In this document: positions 46,501 to 58,714 of the stretch, piece after piece | Layout: every line of letters starts with the position of its first letter | Position numbering within the stretch: position 1 is the stretch's first letter | Origin: Brachionus plicatilis | Lineage: Eukaryota > Rotifera > Eurotatoria > Ploima > Brachionidae | Assembly (NCBI GenBank): GCA_010279815.1 | Contig: QEOQ01000030.1 | Span: forward strand, 21,844-85,843 | Direction: 5' to 3' | DNA length: 64,000 bases | The notes under the pieces: model-generated | The model's database searches: none | What the model was told of the DNA's origin: nothing | What the model saw: the letters and a program-made list of their open reading frames with translations, nothing else | Translations under genes and position numbers: made by a program

Positions 46501-49500
46501 GATCAGATTTAGGAATCGTGTTCAAAATAAAATACTTACCGGCCTTTGAAGAAAGCTATGTAAAAAATGGACGCATAAAAGTTAACAAACTGAAACAAAT
46601 ACATTTTTATAGTGAGAGAATTTTCATATTTTGAATCGGTTTTGTGATATTCTAAAATTTCAAAAATTAAAATTTTACCAATTAATTGGTAGTCAAAAAG
46701 CTCACCAAAGTCGGTAAGTTTCACGGCCAACCATGAATAAAATCTGCTTAAGATAATTATCAAAAAAAGATTAATGCAAGCAGCTGAGACCGATGTCATT
46801 AGACTAATCCATGTTTGATCAGTTTCTCTGGGAAAGACCATTATTAGCGAAACTCGATAAGCAATAACACCGATAACTAGAGCTACTACTAAACATATCA
46901 TGAGAACTACCATTGAAAAAGAGAATAAATACCGCGTAAATCGCTTTAAAAATGGTACATATGGTTCCTCTTCCTTTTGGTTAAAAATAAAAAAATTTAA
47001 AAATCAAACTATTTTTCAGGCTTACACCAGTGATGGGATTTTTCCGCTTTGTATTCACTTTTAACTCAAATTCTGGTCTTAATATTTCATTTTTTTTCTC
47101 AAAGTCAATCACGTCCCATTCAAATTGAAGCTTTGATTGCTCACGTTTCCAGAACTCAATAAACAAAACTGTCCATACTGCCATAAACACCGAAAAAAAG
47201 ACTGTGAACGGATTATCAACAATATAGGAAATTTTTGAATAAAAACACGATTCACTCAACTTCCAGCTCTGGCACATCATTTGGTCGCATAATGGACACA
47301 TGGTCAAATTTCCCATTCGGTTTGGATCGCAAATTTCATTTCTTTTGGAAAAAATTTTTGAAAAAATTTCAATTTTTGGAACTTGATCAATTTTAGAGTA
47401 AGCTTTTCATATTTTTACGAAAAAATAAACTTTTCAATTTTTGCTTTAAATTTAAAGTTTTTTTGTTACATTAATATTATTTTTTTTCGATTTAAAAATA
47501 TGAAGAGCTCATCAAAAAAATGATCAGCTGCCGTTTTTATGTTGGCATACGTTGGTCTGTCCCAAACTAGAGTGATGGCTCCATACAAAAAAACAAAAAG
47601 TCCAACAATCGATGGCAACACCAACCATGTAGTATAAAAACCTAGCCAAGCAAAATAAAAAGCGAGTTTTTCTCCAAAATATTGCCGTATGATAAAAATT
47701 GGTTGATATATAGCCCAATTTTTGGGTCTTGCCCAGTATTCCCACAACAGCTTAATTGCAAATTTTATTATTATTTTTTTTATTAAAATTTATCTAAATT
47801 ACTTGTCTATTAGTTTTTTTTTCGTTCAAAAAGCCGTAATCCTTAAATTAAAAATTTTAATTTAAATTTTATTTAGAGAAATTGTGAATTAGATTAGCTA
47901 CCTCATGCAGAGGATAACAAGCCTCGAAAATTCCTTGAGCTATCAAGCGATCGATTCCTATGTTCCTGTCATTGTCGTTGCATGAAAATATAGCCGGGTC
48001 CTCTAGACGCCTCGAATAAGTTGTTCGAGACAAAATTTCGTAAGCTAGCAAACATCTATCTTTGGTCGGTATTGTTTGGTCAATGTTATTTTTATCAAAA
48101 TATTTTTCGAATCTATTTTATTTATAAATTTAATGTTTATCACAATATAATTTGTACTTAAAATTTTTTCGGATACATCAGTATTATAAAGTTTATTATT
48201 TTTAGTTTTATGCTTAATTATAGACTAAAAAAATCTATAACTTTGTGAATTAATTCAGACATTTTATTACTGTAAAGATTTACTTAACTAATTAATTATA
48301 ACTTTTTGCATAGCTTAAAAAGAAGATTGAATTTTTAAAAATAAATAAATAAAAAATCTTGAAAATATAAAAAAGCGAATTTAGTTGTGATACCCCAATT
48401 ATTGAATAAAATGTTTAAGTTTTTACCCCAAATATTTAAAAATAACCCCAAATGTTAAATAGAATACCCAAAAAATAACAATTATACATAAAAAAAAATT
48501 AACATCTTTTCAATTAAAATATAAACAAATTTGTAACTTTTCCCCTAATCTTATTAAAAGAAGAACAAATATTTAAAAAAAACCTTGATTGATAAGTTAA
48601 TTTAATTAATTACACTTAATTTTTCTGTCATGAAATAAAATGTAAATCAAAACATTTAACTTGATTTGAACTAATCAGAAAAAAAAACAAAAAAAAAAGT
48701 AAAAAAAAAATTTTAAATATTGAAATTAAAAAATCAAAAAAAATCAAGTATTTTAAATTTGATTTTTTTTTATTTTTTCACAGTAACTTTTTTTGTCTAT
48801 ATATTTCAACATTACGTTTTTAACTGAAAATATTTTAATTTTTTTAATTTTTTTTTTTAATTTTAATACATATTTTTATTTTGAAGGAGCACTAGCTCGA
48901 TACAGATAAACAAATAAATAAAATTAAGTGTCAAAATTATCATTCAAGGTTTTTTTTTTAAATAAATAAATAATTAAATAAATATTTGTTCTTCTTTTAA
49001 TAAGATTAGGGTAAAAGTTACAAACTTGTTTATATTTTAATTGAAAAGATGTTAAATTTTTTTTATGTATAATTGTTATTTTTGGGGTATTCTATTTAAC
49101 ATTTGGGGTTATTTTTTAAAAATTGGGTTAGTGATTTTAGTCAGCCATATAAAAATATTTGTCATTTTTAAATTACTTTTTTTAAAAAATTTGTTAAGCA
49201 GAATATATGAATGGTTTTTTTAATAAAAATCTTCACACAACTTTGAAAAAGTATGAAAAAAGTGTCATGTTTCAAATTTATTTTTTAAAAAAATAAATGA
49301 GAGTTACTTTCGCCGTGTTATTATATTGAAATTAAACGATTAAATCAAATATTGGATTTTTATTAAAAAAGGATAAAAATTTTGTCACATTTATTTCCTG
49401 AACTGGTTATAATATTAGAAAAAAACACACAGATACTTTAATTTTTTTTTTCACAGCTATTTAAAGTTTTTTAAAAGGAAGTTTTTGATTTTTTACAAAT

Positions 49501-52157
49501 TAACATTTCTTAAACTACCATTTGAAAACAAAACTCCCATCATTAAACCATGTGCTTTTTATTCTCTTATTTGGCAGATGTTGTTTTTATAAGATACCTT
49601 TTTCAGTAGATAATAATTTATTTAAATATTCCTTGTGCCTTATTAAATTTTAAGACTTTTATTGTCTTGAAACATTTCGTGGTTTATTTAGTAAAAAAAT
49701 TTATTTTTTTCAAAAAAATGGAACTTATTTTAAGTATGAAAATTTCTAATTTAAAATATTCTTAATTATTTTATGTATTTAAAAAAAATATTTTTAATTT
49801 TTCGTTATAAAAAAATAAATATCCTATGTTTGATTTAATCTATTTAATTTTAATTTAATAAAACTGCAAAAGTAACTCTCATTTGTTTTTTTAAAAAATT
49901 AATTTGAAACATCGTACTTTTTTCATACTTTTTCATAATTGTATCAAAATTTTTTAAAAGACGAAAAAATAAACCAAACTGATATCTATTTAAATTATTC
50001 TTTTTATTTAATTTTTCGTTTTACTGAAAAATTATATCTACACCAATTTTACTCAATTTTTGATTATAACATAATCTTTTTGCAACCTCTATTTTCTCAT
50101 TTTTTTTCAATCATTCGTCTCATGAGAAGAACTAAGATTCAATTTGAATAACCTGATGTTTCCATCAAATTAGAGCGCATCTCAAGGCAACTCTATCGAC
50201 ATTGTTTGTACTGATTTCTCGAAGGCTTCTGATCGTGTCAATCACTTTAAGATACTCAAAAAGCTTAGAAATTATGAAATTTTTAGAATAATACTCAAGA
50301 GGATTGATTTTTTTCTTAATAGGCAGAAAACAGCGTGCGGTACTTGGAGATTTTAACTGTCGATAAAAATTGAATAACTTTTAAAATAAAAAGTATTTGA
50401 ATTGTGCTTTTTTAATTATATTGACATATTAAAATTTAAATAATCAAAACTATATGGCTTTACAAAAATTTTCAGCTTAATTAAGATTCCGACAGTTTAA
50501 AACTATCACATTAAAAAAAATTTTTAAAGATACATATTTTTGTGAAAAATCAATTTAAAAAATTTCAAAAACATTTAAAAATCTATCACTACTCAAAATA
50601 ATAAAATAATTTTAGTTAAAATTTCAATCAAATTTTTTAATAATTTTTGAACTTTTAAAAATACCGAAATTTAAAATTTATAGTAATGTGGAAGTTTCGA
50701 ATTTAGGTATCCATATCTGTTAAAAAAAAACACTCAAATTAATCTTTTTTCAATCGAAAAAGTAATTAAGTTTTTTTATTTCTTTTATTATTAAATTAAT
50801 AAATGCTAAAAAAAATTTTATGTGTTGAAAAAGTAATGGGGTAATGCAAAGGATGAAAACCATCTGTGCTGAAAAGATCAAAGTAAATTCTAAAAATAAT
50901 CCTGCTAATGGAATTAATTTTTTTTATCTTTTTATTATTTTATTTCTAATTTTTATTGGGATATCATCTGATTCTCTTTTTTAAAAGTTGGATTTTTTTT
51001 ATATCTACTGAAAGCGAGGTCTAAGACTATTCCAAATTTTCCGAGATCAATTCAAAACGATCTCTTAAAATTTTAAAATAAATAAAAAATATCATAAATA
51101 AAATACAAATCTGATGTATCCTAGAATGAATAGCACAGTTGTAAAAAATAATCTGGAAATATTTTTACTTGTATCGTATGCTGGAATTATACGGCGCGGT
51201 AAAATATCTCCGTTTTCTCTCTCGTACTATTTCGGTAGGTCGAAGAGATTCGAAGCGATTCCAGATGGAATCCGGCAAGTCATACCGGTCCAATTTGTTT
51301 TTCTCAATGGGCATTTTGTGCTTTAGCTTTTCGGCTATTTCGAGACATTTTTCGAACGGTATCTTAATCAAAACAAAAACTAGTTTTTCTTCTTGCTTGA
51401 ATAAAAAATTGATCAAAAAAATAATTTAAAAAGCTAAATTTTTGTTACTTTTTCCTGAATTTCAAGACCATTAACAATCAAATTAAATAAAAAAGTACTT
51501 ATTGTTTCTTTATGTTTATTTTCTTTTTCATATACCAAAACAAAGTCAATGATGTCCATGATTTCATTTTTCTTTGGAAAAAAAAATATTTTTTTTTCTT
51601 AAAATAATTAACTAAAATACATTTGTTAAATCAGTCACTTCATGTTCGGTCACTCTTAGTGGTGTCATCTCATCATTCAGATCTAAATAAAAAAATTTAA
51701 AAAAAGAAAAAAAAAAAAAGCTAATCTAAAAAGACTTAAGAAATACAAGTGCTTCAAAATTGAATAAATAAATCTGTAATAAAATTCAATCAATATAGCA
51801 TAGAGAGAGAGTTATTATGATTTTTGCATTAATCTTTGAATTTTCAAGGGAAATTATTAGCATTTTACCATAAATAGTTTCAAATATCTTATCTGGATAA
51901 TATCTAACATTTTCTAGTCTTAAAAAAGTACAACTCTTTTTTAATATGTCATATTTGGATAATACTTAAGGTTAAATAATTATGTAACAAAATAAATTTG
52001 TATACAAAAAAATATTATCTAAAATTTCAACTTTCATAATTTATAAAGTTTACTCAGAGTAAAAAAAATCAAAGATGGTCTGGTACTAATTAAGTTTTAT
52101 ACTTGAATAAGCGTTGTCCTTGGAATTGGGCAAAATTTTACTTTCCAAAGCGTTCAT
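43552..52157 (-). CDS. Anoctamin (TMEM16) family protein, 17 exons
   Basis: Calcium-activated phospholipid scramblase or ion channel of the TMEM16 family. Exons on the minus strand: 52103-52157 (ATG), 51621-51682, 51449-51571, 51169-51395, 47902-48112, 47803-47841, 47470-47750, 47026-47341, 46706-46973, 46540-46651, 46266-46305, 45868-45965, 44715-44851, 44461-44666, 44256-44413, 44099-44204, 43552-43830. All have GT-AG borders and compatible phases, giving 905 codons, a normal family length. Seen: dimerisation-domain motif IDFVLVYE (about 48-55); [17 protein letters not shown]-rich loop [50 protein letters not shown]. The calcium site is complete: N603, E607, E652, E655, E684, D688, with the ExxE and ExxxD spacings of TMEM16A. 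Paralogue type cannot be assigned. The first exon is the least certain, resting on phase and frame. Confidence 0.92.
43868..44078. mobile_element. Tc1/mariner-type MITE in the last anoctamin intron
   Basis: The left end CAGTAGGGATTTGACATTTG and right end CAAATGTCAAATCACTTCTG are inverted copies flanked by TA on each side (43866-43867 and 44079-44080). The ends continue into GT.TTTTTACG and CGTAAAAATAC. The element makes up most of the 268-bp intron between exons 43552-43830 and 44099-44204 without touching splice sites. Confidence 0.8.
46652..46705 (-). other. 54-nt in-frame intron of the anoctamin gene
   Basis: Read straight through, the frame has 18 extra codons between LAVKLTDF and [16 protein letters not shown], with no stop. 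Removing GTGAGC...TTTTAG restores the family pattern (LT.wE.hrT.seYE.sLt.K). The length is a multiple of three, so retention would give a protein with 18 extra residues in the loop before a TM helix. Confidence 0.8.
48386..49136. mobile_element. Inverted-repeat element with CCCCAA motifs in an anoctamin intron
   Basis: Left arm about 48386-48595 and right arm about 48955-49136 are inverted copies. Shared blocks include AATAACCCCAAATGTTAAAT, AGAATACCCCAAAA, AATTGTTATTTTTGGGG (inverted) and CTAATCTTATTAAAAGAAGA. The right arm lacks about 33 bp of the left. Ends look like GTGATACCCCAATT. The interior carries a LINE 3' tail. It lies in the 3.06-kb intron between exons 47902-48112 and 51169-51395. 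No transposase. Confidence 0.75.
48883..48925 (+). repeat. LINE 3' tail with GGAGC/AGCTC hairpin
   Basis: GAAGGAGCACTAGCTCGATA then CAGATAAACAAATAAATAAA closely matches the 3' end of the LINE at 55.6 kb (opposite strand). It probably marks a heavily truncated LINE insertion inside the inverted-repeat element. Confidence 0.6.
49137..51168. other. Remainder of the large anoctamin intron
   Basis: AT-rich intron sequence. The segment 50150-50340 has weak LINE-like coding on the plus strand (for example [20 protein letters not shown], with the FSKA.DRV.H motif of reverse transcriptases), then decays. This is probably a LINE relic. No other gene is seen. Confidence 0.45.
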
Positions 52158-55100
52158 GCTCCAAAATTGATCGAATGCTCAATTATCAAATTTTAACTCT
52201 ACTTTGAACTAATCGATTAATTTATGCACAACAAAAATCAAGAGTTTTCAAACTACGTGTTATTACAAGCTTCAATCTCAAAGCTCAATTTTTTTATTGT
52301 TCTAATAATTCTAAAAATAAACGAAAAAATAAAACTAAACATATTTGTTTTCGCCGATAAAAAAAAGGTTCTAAAATACTTCAAATTTAAAATTTACTTT
52401 TCAAAAATTTAAAAAATAAAATTACAAAAAAATTTATAATAATTAACAGCTTTTTAGCATAATTTCACAATTTTTAAATTTGGCAATTTTTTTAGAGTTA
52501 TCATAAAATCTTATCTATCTGAAAAATAATTAAAATTTGCATTTCAATGAGTTATTAAGTATCGGGTAGCAGAATTTTCGTCCGACTAAGTAACAAATAA
52601 GGCTAAGATTGAAAAAAATTTATAAGAAAATCATTTATTGATTACACTAAATCAGAGAGAAGATTTTGTTTGCTTAGGTTCTTAAAAAAGTACTCGAATC
52701 CTCTTCAGAAATCGATTTATTCAATGATTCTTTTAATTATTAGGTAAATTTAGTGCCAAAAATGCTTTCTCAGGGTTTCGATTGCTTGTAACCTGCATTT
52801 AACTGAGATTCTTTGCGGAAAGAAAATTTATAATTCCTTGAATAAACATAAAAAAAAGAAATTTTATATTGAAATTAATTTTTATGCTTGAAATCAATAT
52901 CAATAGAGCGAATGCTTTTTTCATTAACTTAAAATTAAATGGAAATATTCCTCCAGACTCGTAATTTAAGAATTCGAAAACATTTAAAAAAAATTGGAAA
53001 CATAAATGCAGTAAATTTTTAATCAGTTAAAATTTTGAATGAATGCTAAAAATATTTTTTCTGACAAATTTTATGATATGCATCAAAATTAGACAATGTT
53101 CACTACTCTCTGCTGGCTTGTGCTAGTTTTAGTAATTTAATTAATAATCTATTTGATTTATGATCGATTAAAACAAATTATTTGCTAGTGAAGTGTAAAT
53201 TCCCCAGGAGCTCTGTCTGATACTGCGAGCAACCTAAAAAGTAATTTAAGTATTTCCGTCAAGTAAGACTCTAAATAGAAGTTTGTTTACAATTTACAAT
53301 TAAAAGAGAACAATTAAGCGGAAATTAAAAAATATTCGATATTTTCTTTGGCATCTAGAATCCAAAGAATCCATTAACACTTAGTCTAATTTGAAAACAA
53401 ATATTTTAATATTTAAATAATTTTGTCGGTTTTTAAAAATAATTTCAATTCTATAGAATAAATTTATATAGAATAAAATGAATTTTAAAAGAAAATCTGA
53501 TAATGCTATAAAATAAAATTTAATTTTTAGAGCTAACAAGAAATTGGAAAATCTATAAGATCTTACCAAGCAAATATAGCATCATTTTACTAAAAGCTTT
53601 CAATGCATATCATTATTTACTAATGTAGAAAACTTATAAATGCTAATAAAACATAAAATTGCCTTGAAAAATTAAATTAATGATATTTCTAGAAAAACAT
53701 TTTTTGTCTGTAGGGCTATTTAATTAAAAATTGATTGAAGATAATTATTTGTCAAAATTTCTATTTTATTCTAATTAAAAAATCGTGATTGAAAAATTGG
53801 TACATTGTTTAAAAAGGAAATAAACTAATATTTAAATATTACAACCTACATAAAAAAAAGATAAAAAATTTAACTAAGAAAATTTTAATTAACATTATTT
53901 AATCAGACAAAGCTCAATTTTTGAAAAAAAAAATTTTAAATTATTAAAGTTTGAACCTGCCTCTAAAGTTCGATTTAATTTGCATCCAAAATTATAAATT
54001 TTAAAAAAATTCCTTCATAATAATTATTATAAATGTATCTGTACATAAATGTAAAGGCAAGCTTTGGAATCGGCTTTTGGAATAATTAATCAACATGCAA
54101 ATACCCAAGTTATTTTATGAGCGATTGTCATTTTATTTCATTATGTTTTTAGAAATAGAAATAAAATATTTTTATTTCGAATCAATCTTAATAAAAATTT
54201 AAATCATTGCGTTTTATTTGACTAAAAATTTGAATAATTATTTTTAAAAGAAAAACGATTTTGAGTTATATTCTAAAATTTGCAATACTTATTTAAATAT
54301 CAAAATACAGTTGTTTATTTATATTTATATTTCTTATTGATAAATTGTGATTGGAAAATTGGCAGAAAATAAGAAAATTTTTCTAAAAAAATTCAAAAGA
54401 AAGGCAAATATTTGTAAGTTTTTTTCAAACTAATCTTAAAAAAAAATTAAAAATAAATGAGGCTAACGATTCTAATTGAACAAGTTGATTTTATTGATCA
54501 AAATATACTTTATTATTATTATTATTATTTTTTATTTCAATGAACGCCTTTAAGGCGATGTGTAAAAAAAAATTAAAAATTAAGAATAAACAAAAAGATA
54601 AAAATAAGACAAAAATAAGGGTTTGAGTAAAGATTTGAAAAAAATTTCAAATTTAATATGTTATTTTTTTAATTTCGATAATTATTATTCATTGTATCTC
54701 AAATTTTTTTCTGTTAAAATATTTTTAATAAGCCTAAAAGAAAACAAGGCCAAAAATAATTGTTTTTATTTATAAAAAAATTTAATCACTTGATTCTTGG
54801 TCAACCCTATTTTAAATGAAATAAAATATTTTTTTCCTATCCTTTTTAAAATTTAAAAGATTAGTGTTAAAATTTAGTATAGCTAAATGTTTAAACTTAT
54901 TTTAATTAATATTTAATTGGCAAATTAAAGTTTATAATCAGATACAAATTTCAGATCACAAATTTTAGTTTTATACTCAGAAGAAAAAGATTTTTTTATC
55001 AAATTTTTTAATAATAAATAATTAAACATAATCTTTAAATAACAAAAAATCAAAATGTGTTTTTTTCTAAAGTAAAAATTAAATATCAATCAATATTTTG

Positions 55101-55570
55101 AAATTTTGTAATATTTTTCATTATTCCACTCTAATGTGTTTTTATATATATTAAAATACCATTTAAAACTTTTGTTTGAGCCCTCATTTGGATAAATTAT
55201 GGTGGATTTAAATTTAAAGTCTATAAGGTCTTCAAATAAATATTCCAGAAGAAACAATTAAAGATTAATTAGAAAATAAATAAATTTGTTTTTTTGTTTC
55301 ATATTTTAAACATTTAAAGTTTAATTAAAAAAAGAAATAAAAAAGCTTAATTCATCATATTTATTGAGATTTTACTTAATTAAGCTGAGATCATTCGATC
55401 ATGATCATGAACTTCAAACTGACAATTTTTTTTTATTTTTATTTGATTATTTCTGAAATTAAATTTTAATTTGTTTTTATTTCACTTTCGAATTTTTTGC
55501 ATACCAAGTTTGCCAAATTTTCTTTGACAAATTTCATCCAACTGAAAACTTAACTGTGATCAATAACTAA
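52158..55570. other. Upstream flank of the anoctamin gene and AT-rich intergenic DNA
   Basis: No gene seen. A LINE-type tail at 54512-54570 has, on the minus strand, the hairpin CGCCTTAAAGGCG followed by (AAT)n. The promoter of the anoctamin gene should lie just above 52157, but no TATA box or initiator can be singled out in such AT-rich DNA. Confidence 0.35.
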
Positions 55571-56936
55571 AGTTCTACATTTTGAATCAATTATTTATTT
55601 ATTTATTTGTTTTCTGTACCGAGCTAGAGCTCCTTCAGAATAAGTTAAAAAAAATAATAAAAAAAAAAATAAAAATAAAATAAAATTAAAATAAAATTAA
55701 AGTTAATAAAATGAGATAAAAAAAAGAATCAAAATAAAGTAAATAAGCTAAAAAAATGAAAGTTGAAAAGACATAAATTGGAATAGATTATAACATGTGG
55801 CACATGTTTAAATAGTTCAAGTTTCAGGAAAAAAAGAAGAAATAGTAAGGTAGCAATTACACAATGGAGTTGGGTATTCAATATATCTTGATTCAAAGCC
55901 TTCTTTGTATTCCTTCACCAGTCTTACAACCAATGGAATAGAATGACTCAGTCCTGTCCCAACATATCTCTCACTCAATTCAAAAAGCCGATTCGAGACT
56001 GTTAGTAATTTAAGTTTATTAAAAGCCTCATGATGCACGATGTTGGAGGGAGTATCATATTTTAACTTAAGAATAGATCTGACTGCTGTATTTTGAATTG
56101 CTTGTAGTTTTTTGATATTATTTTCTGAAAATGAATTTAAGCAAGGAAAAGAATGGTCCAAAATTGATCCGACTAAGGATTTATAAAGATTTCCTAGTGT
56201 GTTTTGATTAAGACCCCATATTTTGTTTGACAATATCTTAATAATATTTAGCCTATTATTGCAGCGTTCTTTAATTTCGTCTACCAGTATATTAAAGTTT
56301 AACTTAGAATCAAATTTAATACCAAGAAATTTGATTTCTTTTTGGCTCACTATTCTGTTTCCATAAATTTTTAAGTTTAGATTATCACTCTCTTTTTTGT
56401 ACCTGGAAAAGACTACTGAACACGGCTTTTCAACTGATATCTTCATTTTCCATTTAATAAGCCATTGTTCTAGTTCGTTGAGGTATTTATTAATCTTATT
56501 TTCTAGGTTCCCCTTTTTGTTATAAATGAAGAATGTTACTAGATCATCTGCGAAAAGCAGAGAGTATTCATTATTTGTTTTGTTTCTTTTGGGGATGTCA
56601 TTAATATATATACTAAATAAAAGAGGACTAATTACTGAGCCTTGAGGAACACCTGCAGTTATTTGATATTCTTCGCTCAGATGGTCATTCACATTTACCT
56701 TAAATGTCCTAGAGTCTAAAAAGGATCTAATCCAGTTAGTCAAGTAATGAGGTGGATTTATTTTAGTCAATTTAAAAAGTAAACCTTCATGCCAAACCCT
56801 ATCAAAGGCTTTAGAAATGTCAAAAAAAAGGCCGCTAAATCTTTTTTTTCTATTAAATGATTCCACAATTTTTTGAATTACACCAGAATGTTTATCTAAA
56901 ATTTTTAACAAATTATTAAATAAATGTATATTATAT
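55570..56936 (-). mobile_element. 5'-truncated CR1/Jockey-like LINE with 3' hairpin tail
   Basis: Contains the reverse-transcriptase remnant at 55817-56911, about 180 bp of 3' UTR, and at 55591-55640 the minus-strand end GAAGGAGCTCTAGCTCGGTA then CAGAAAACAAATAAATAAAT. The GGAGCT/AGCTC hairpin and A-rich tail match remnants at 2.6, 5.6 and 48.9 kb. The 5' side stops at 56936, where a probable solo LTR begins. No endonuclease domain is present. Confidence 0.8.
55817..56911 (-). pseudogene. LINE reverse transcriptase, N-terminally truncated
   Basis: About 364 codons, open but without a true ATG start. Seen: FFDISKAFDRVWHEGLLFKL (palm motif), AGVPQGSVISPLLFSIYIND, the catalytic YSLLFADDL box, then the thumb (KEIKFLGIKFDSKLNF) and C-terminal region. 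Near the start, HSG is followed directly by VIQKIVESFNRKK, so the usual FR...ST segment is missing. There is no endonuclease. The frame is still clean, which suggests a fairly recent insertion. Confidence 0.85.
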
Positions 56937-57276
56937 TGTTAGCGGCTTATCACAGTAGTGAGAAGCTGGAATGCTACACAGTCTCTCTGGAGAAAATAAT
57001 AATTAAAAGTCCTTAGTTTAAGTGTTAGTAACTTAATTGTTGCTAGTAGTTGTTACTTAATTACTAAAATAAAATAGAATAAAATACGAAATGTTGCTAA
57101 GCCTAATTTATAACTGATAAGAAATACTCTTCGTATAAATGGAACAAGACTTTTGGATAATTGTGGATGTGTATTCTTAAACTTAAATTTAGCATAAGAG
57201 ACATTAATAAATTGATAAAACAGCATTTTTCACTCTTTTATTTGATCACCAACAAGTCGTTGACCGCACGTCAACA
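56937..57276. mobile_element. Probable solo LTR
   Basis: A 340-bp stretch begins TGTTAGCGGC and ends ACGTCAACA, with TG...CA termini and a short TGTT/AACA inverted end. It is flanked by ATAT on both sides (56933-56936 and 57277-57280), a possible 4-bp duplication. It contains a GTATAAATGG TATA-like box. It is more complex in composition than its surroundings, and no internal retrotransposon genes are present. In AT-rich DNA the ATAT flank is weak evidence. Confidence 0.5.
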
Positions 57277-57419
57277 ATATTAAATAAAGAAATATTGGTG
57301 TTGCAATTTAAAAAAAGAAAAATCCTTAACATATGAAATAAATGATAATAAATTCATTGATTAATACTTTATTTACTTATTAACCATCAAACACCGGAAA
57401 TTTTTTTATAGGCTAGGTA

Positions 57420-58370
57420 CTCAAGGGGTCCAAAAAACCCCTTTAATAAAATATGCTTTTAAGGCTGCATAAATGAGCATAAATAATATCTATCCACAAA
57501 TCCAGTAAAAATCTTCACTAATTTAGTTAAAAAATAACACAATCATTAAACAATTAACTAATTCAGTTTATAATATTTATTTCAGAAAAAGAACACAAAA
57601 AAGAAAAAAATATCACAAAAAAAGATGAAAAAACACTAATTCAATTAAATCATAACTTTATTCTAATTTTATTCACTAATTAAGTAAAATAAAAAATTAG
57701 ATAAAAAAAAATAAAAAAATTACCTATTTTTTTGAGAATTTGAGTATAAGGAATATCTTCAACTTCGTTAGGCGTGTCGTCGATTGGATCGAGCAATACA
57801 CTCTCTCTTGATTTTGCTTCTGAAGACATTTTATTCATGTTTTATTTAAAGTTTTATTTGAGCATTTATGATGATGATGATAAACGTCTTTATTTAAATA
57901 AATATATATTGGCTCGAGCTTTCGCTCCTTTGCCAAGCTTATATAAAATGTTCCAAAAAACAAAAAAAAGAAACATAAAATAAAATTATTATCTCATAAG
58001 TTGTACCATAAGAAGAAAAAAACATAACATTTCTTTTTTTAAATACGAAAAAAGAGAAGAAAAGAACTGAAAAAAAAGAAGCATTTATTTTTTTTTTTAT
58101 TTATATTTTTTTTTTAAATTAATTAGTGTCAATAATTGATTATAAGTTAATTAAGTACTGTTTTAGTTATATATTTATCAAAATAGTGCAGGTTCTATCT
58201 AATTATTGAATTAATATATAAATTTGTGACAGTTTGGCTCTATTAGATATGTTTTATTAATTTTGTGAATAAAAAACCTAATTAGTTTTTTTTTTAATGA
58301 AATAGTAATATTTTTACTGAATTTGTGATTTTTTTTTCTAAATTTGTGGTGATGTTTACTGACGTCCGGT
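57420..58370 (-). pseudogene. Repeated intron-containing gene fragment, copy 2, with LINE inserted
   Basis: On the minus strand: the lead ACGTCAGTAAACATCACCAC (about 58345-58365) and the following DNA match 26575-26700. An ATG at 57837, or MSS at 57828, opens SRESVLLDPIDDTPNEVEDI then PYTQILKKI, ending at a GTAATT donor-like site near 57724. Downstream, 57640-57720 matches the foldback arms near 27300 and 57486-57600 matches repeat X. Relative to copy 1 the lead is split by a LINE tail. No protein family is recognised, and the gene beyond this exon cannot be followed. Confidence 0.5.
57866..58245 (-). mobile_element. LINE 3' fragment inserted into the repeated gene fragment
   Basis: Minus strand: GGAGCGAAAGCTCGAGCC hairpin at about 57910-57930, then AATAAAGACG and a short (ATC)n tail ending at about 57866. 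The related copy at 26660-26716 runs straight across this position, so it acts as an empty site. The 5' limit near 58245 is approximate. Confidence 0.55.
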
Positions 58371-58610
58371 ACTTTTATTACTCAAAATATGTAAGAAAAT
58401 ATACTGAATGTAAAAATAAATGTTTTTTTATAAATTATTTTTTGATTTAAAAAAAAAGTCAATTTTTAAGAAAAAATTTGAAATAAATACAGGAAAAAAA
58501 TATTTGCTAAAAACTTCTTTTTTTTTAAAATTCGTATAATTGATTCTTAAAAATTTTTACAGAACAATTTAAAAATCATCTCCCCTACACAAAGACCAAA
58601 TGTTACTTAC

Positions 58611-58714
58611 ATATAATCCTTGTGACATTTATCACAAGTAAAGCTCCATTTTTTCCTTAATGGAAAAAAATCGAGCTTCATAAATTCTTGACCACATTTT
58701 GGCATAAAACACCT
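58611..58714 (-). pseudogene. Zinc-ribbon-like exon of unknown gene
   Basis: On the minus strand, between an AG at about 58715 and a GTAAGT donor at 58605-58610, the frame encodes a CFMPKC pair and, 24 residues on, a TCDKCHKDY pair. This is a Cys-x4-Cys ... Cys-x2-Cys arrangement typical of a zinc ribbon. The SCEKC exon at 26.88 kb resembles the second pair. Flanking exons could not be joined. Confidence 0.4.
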
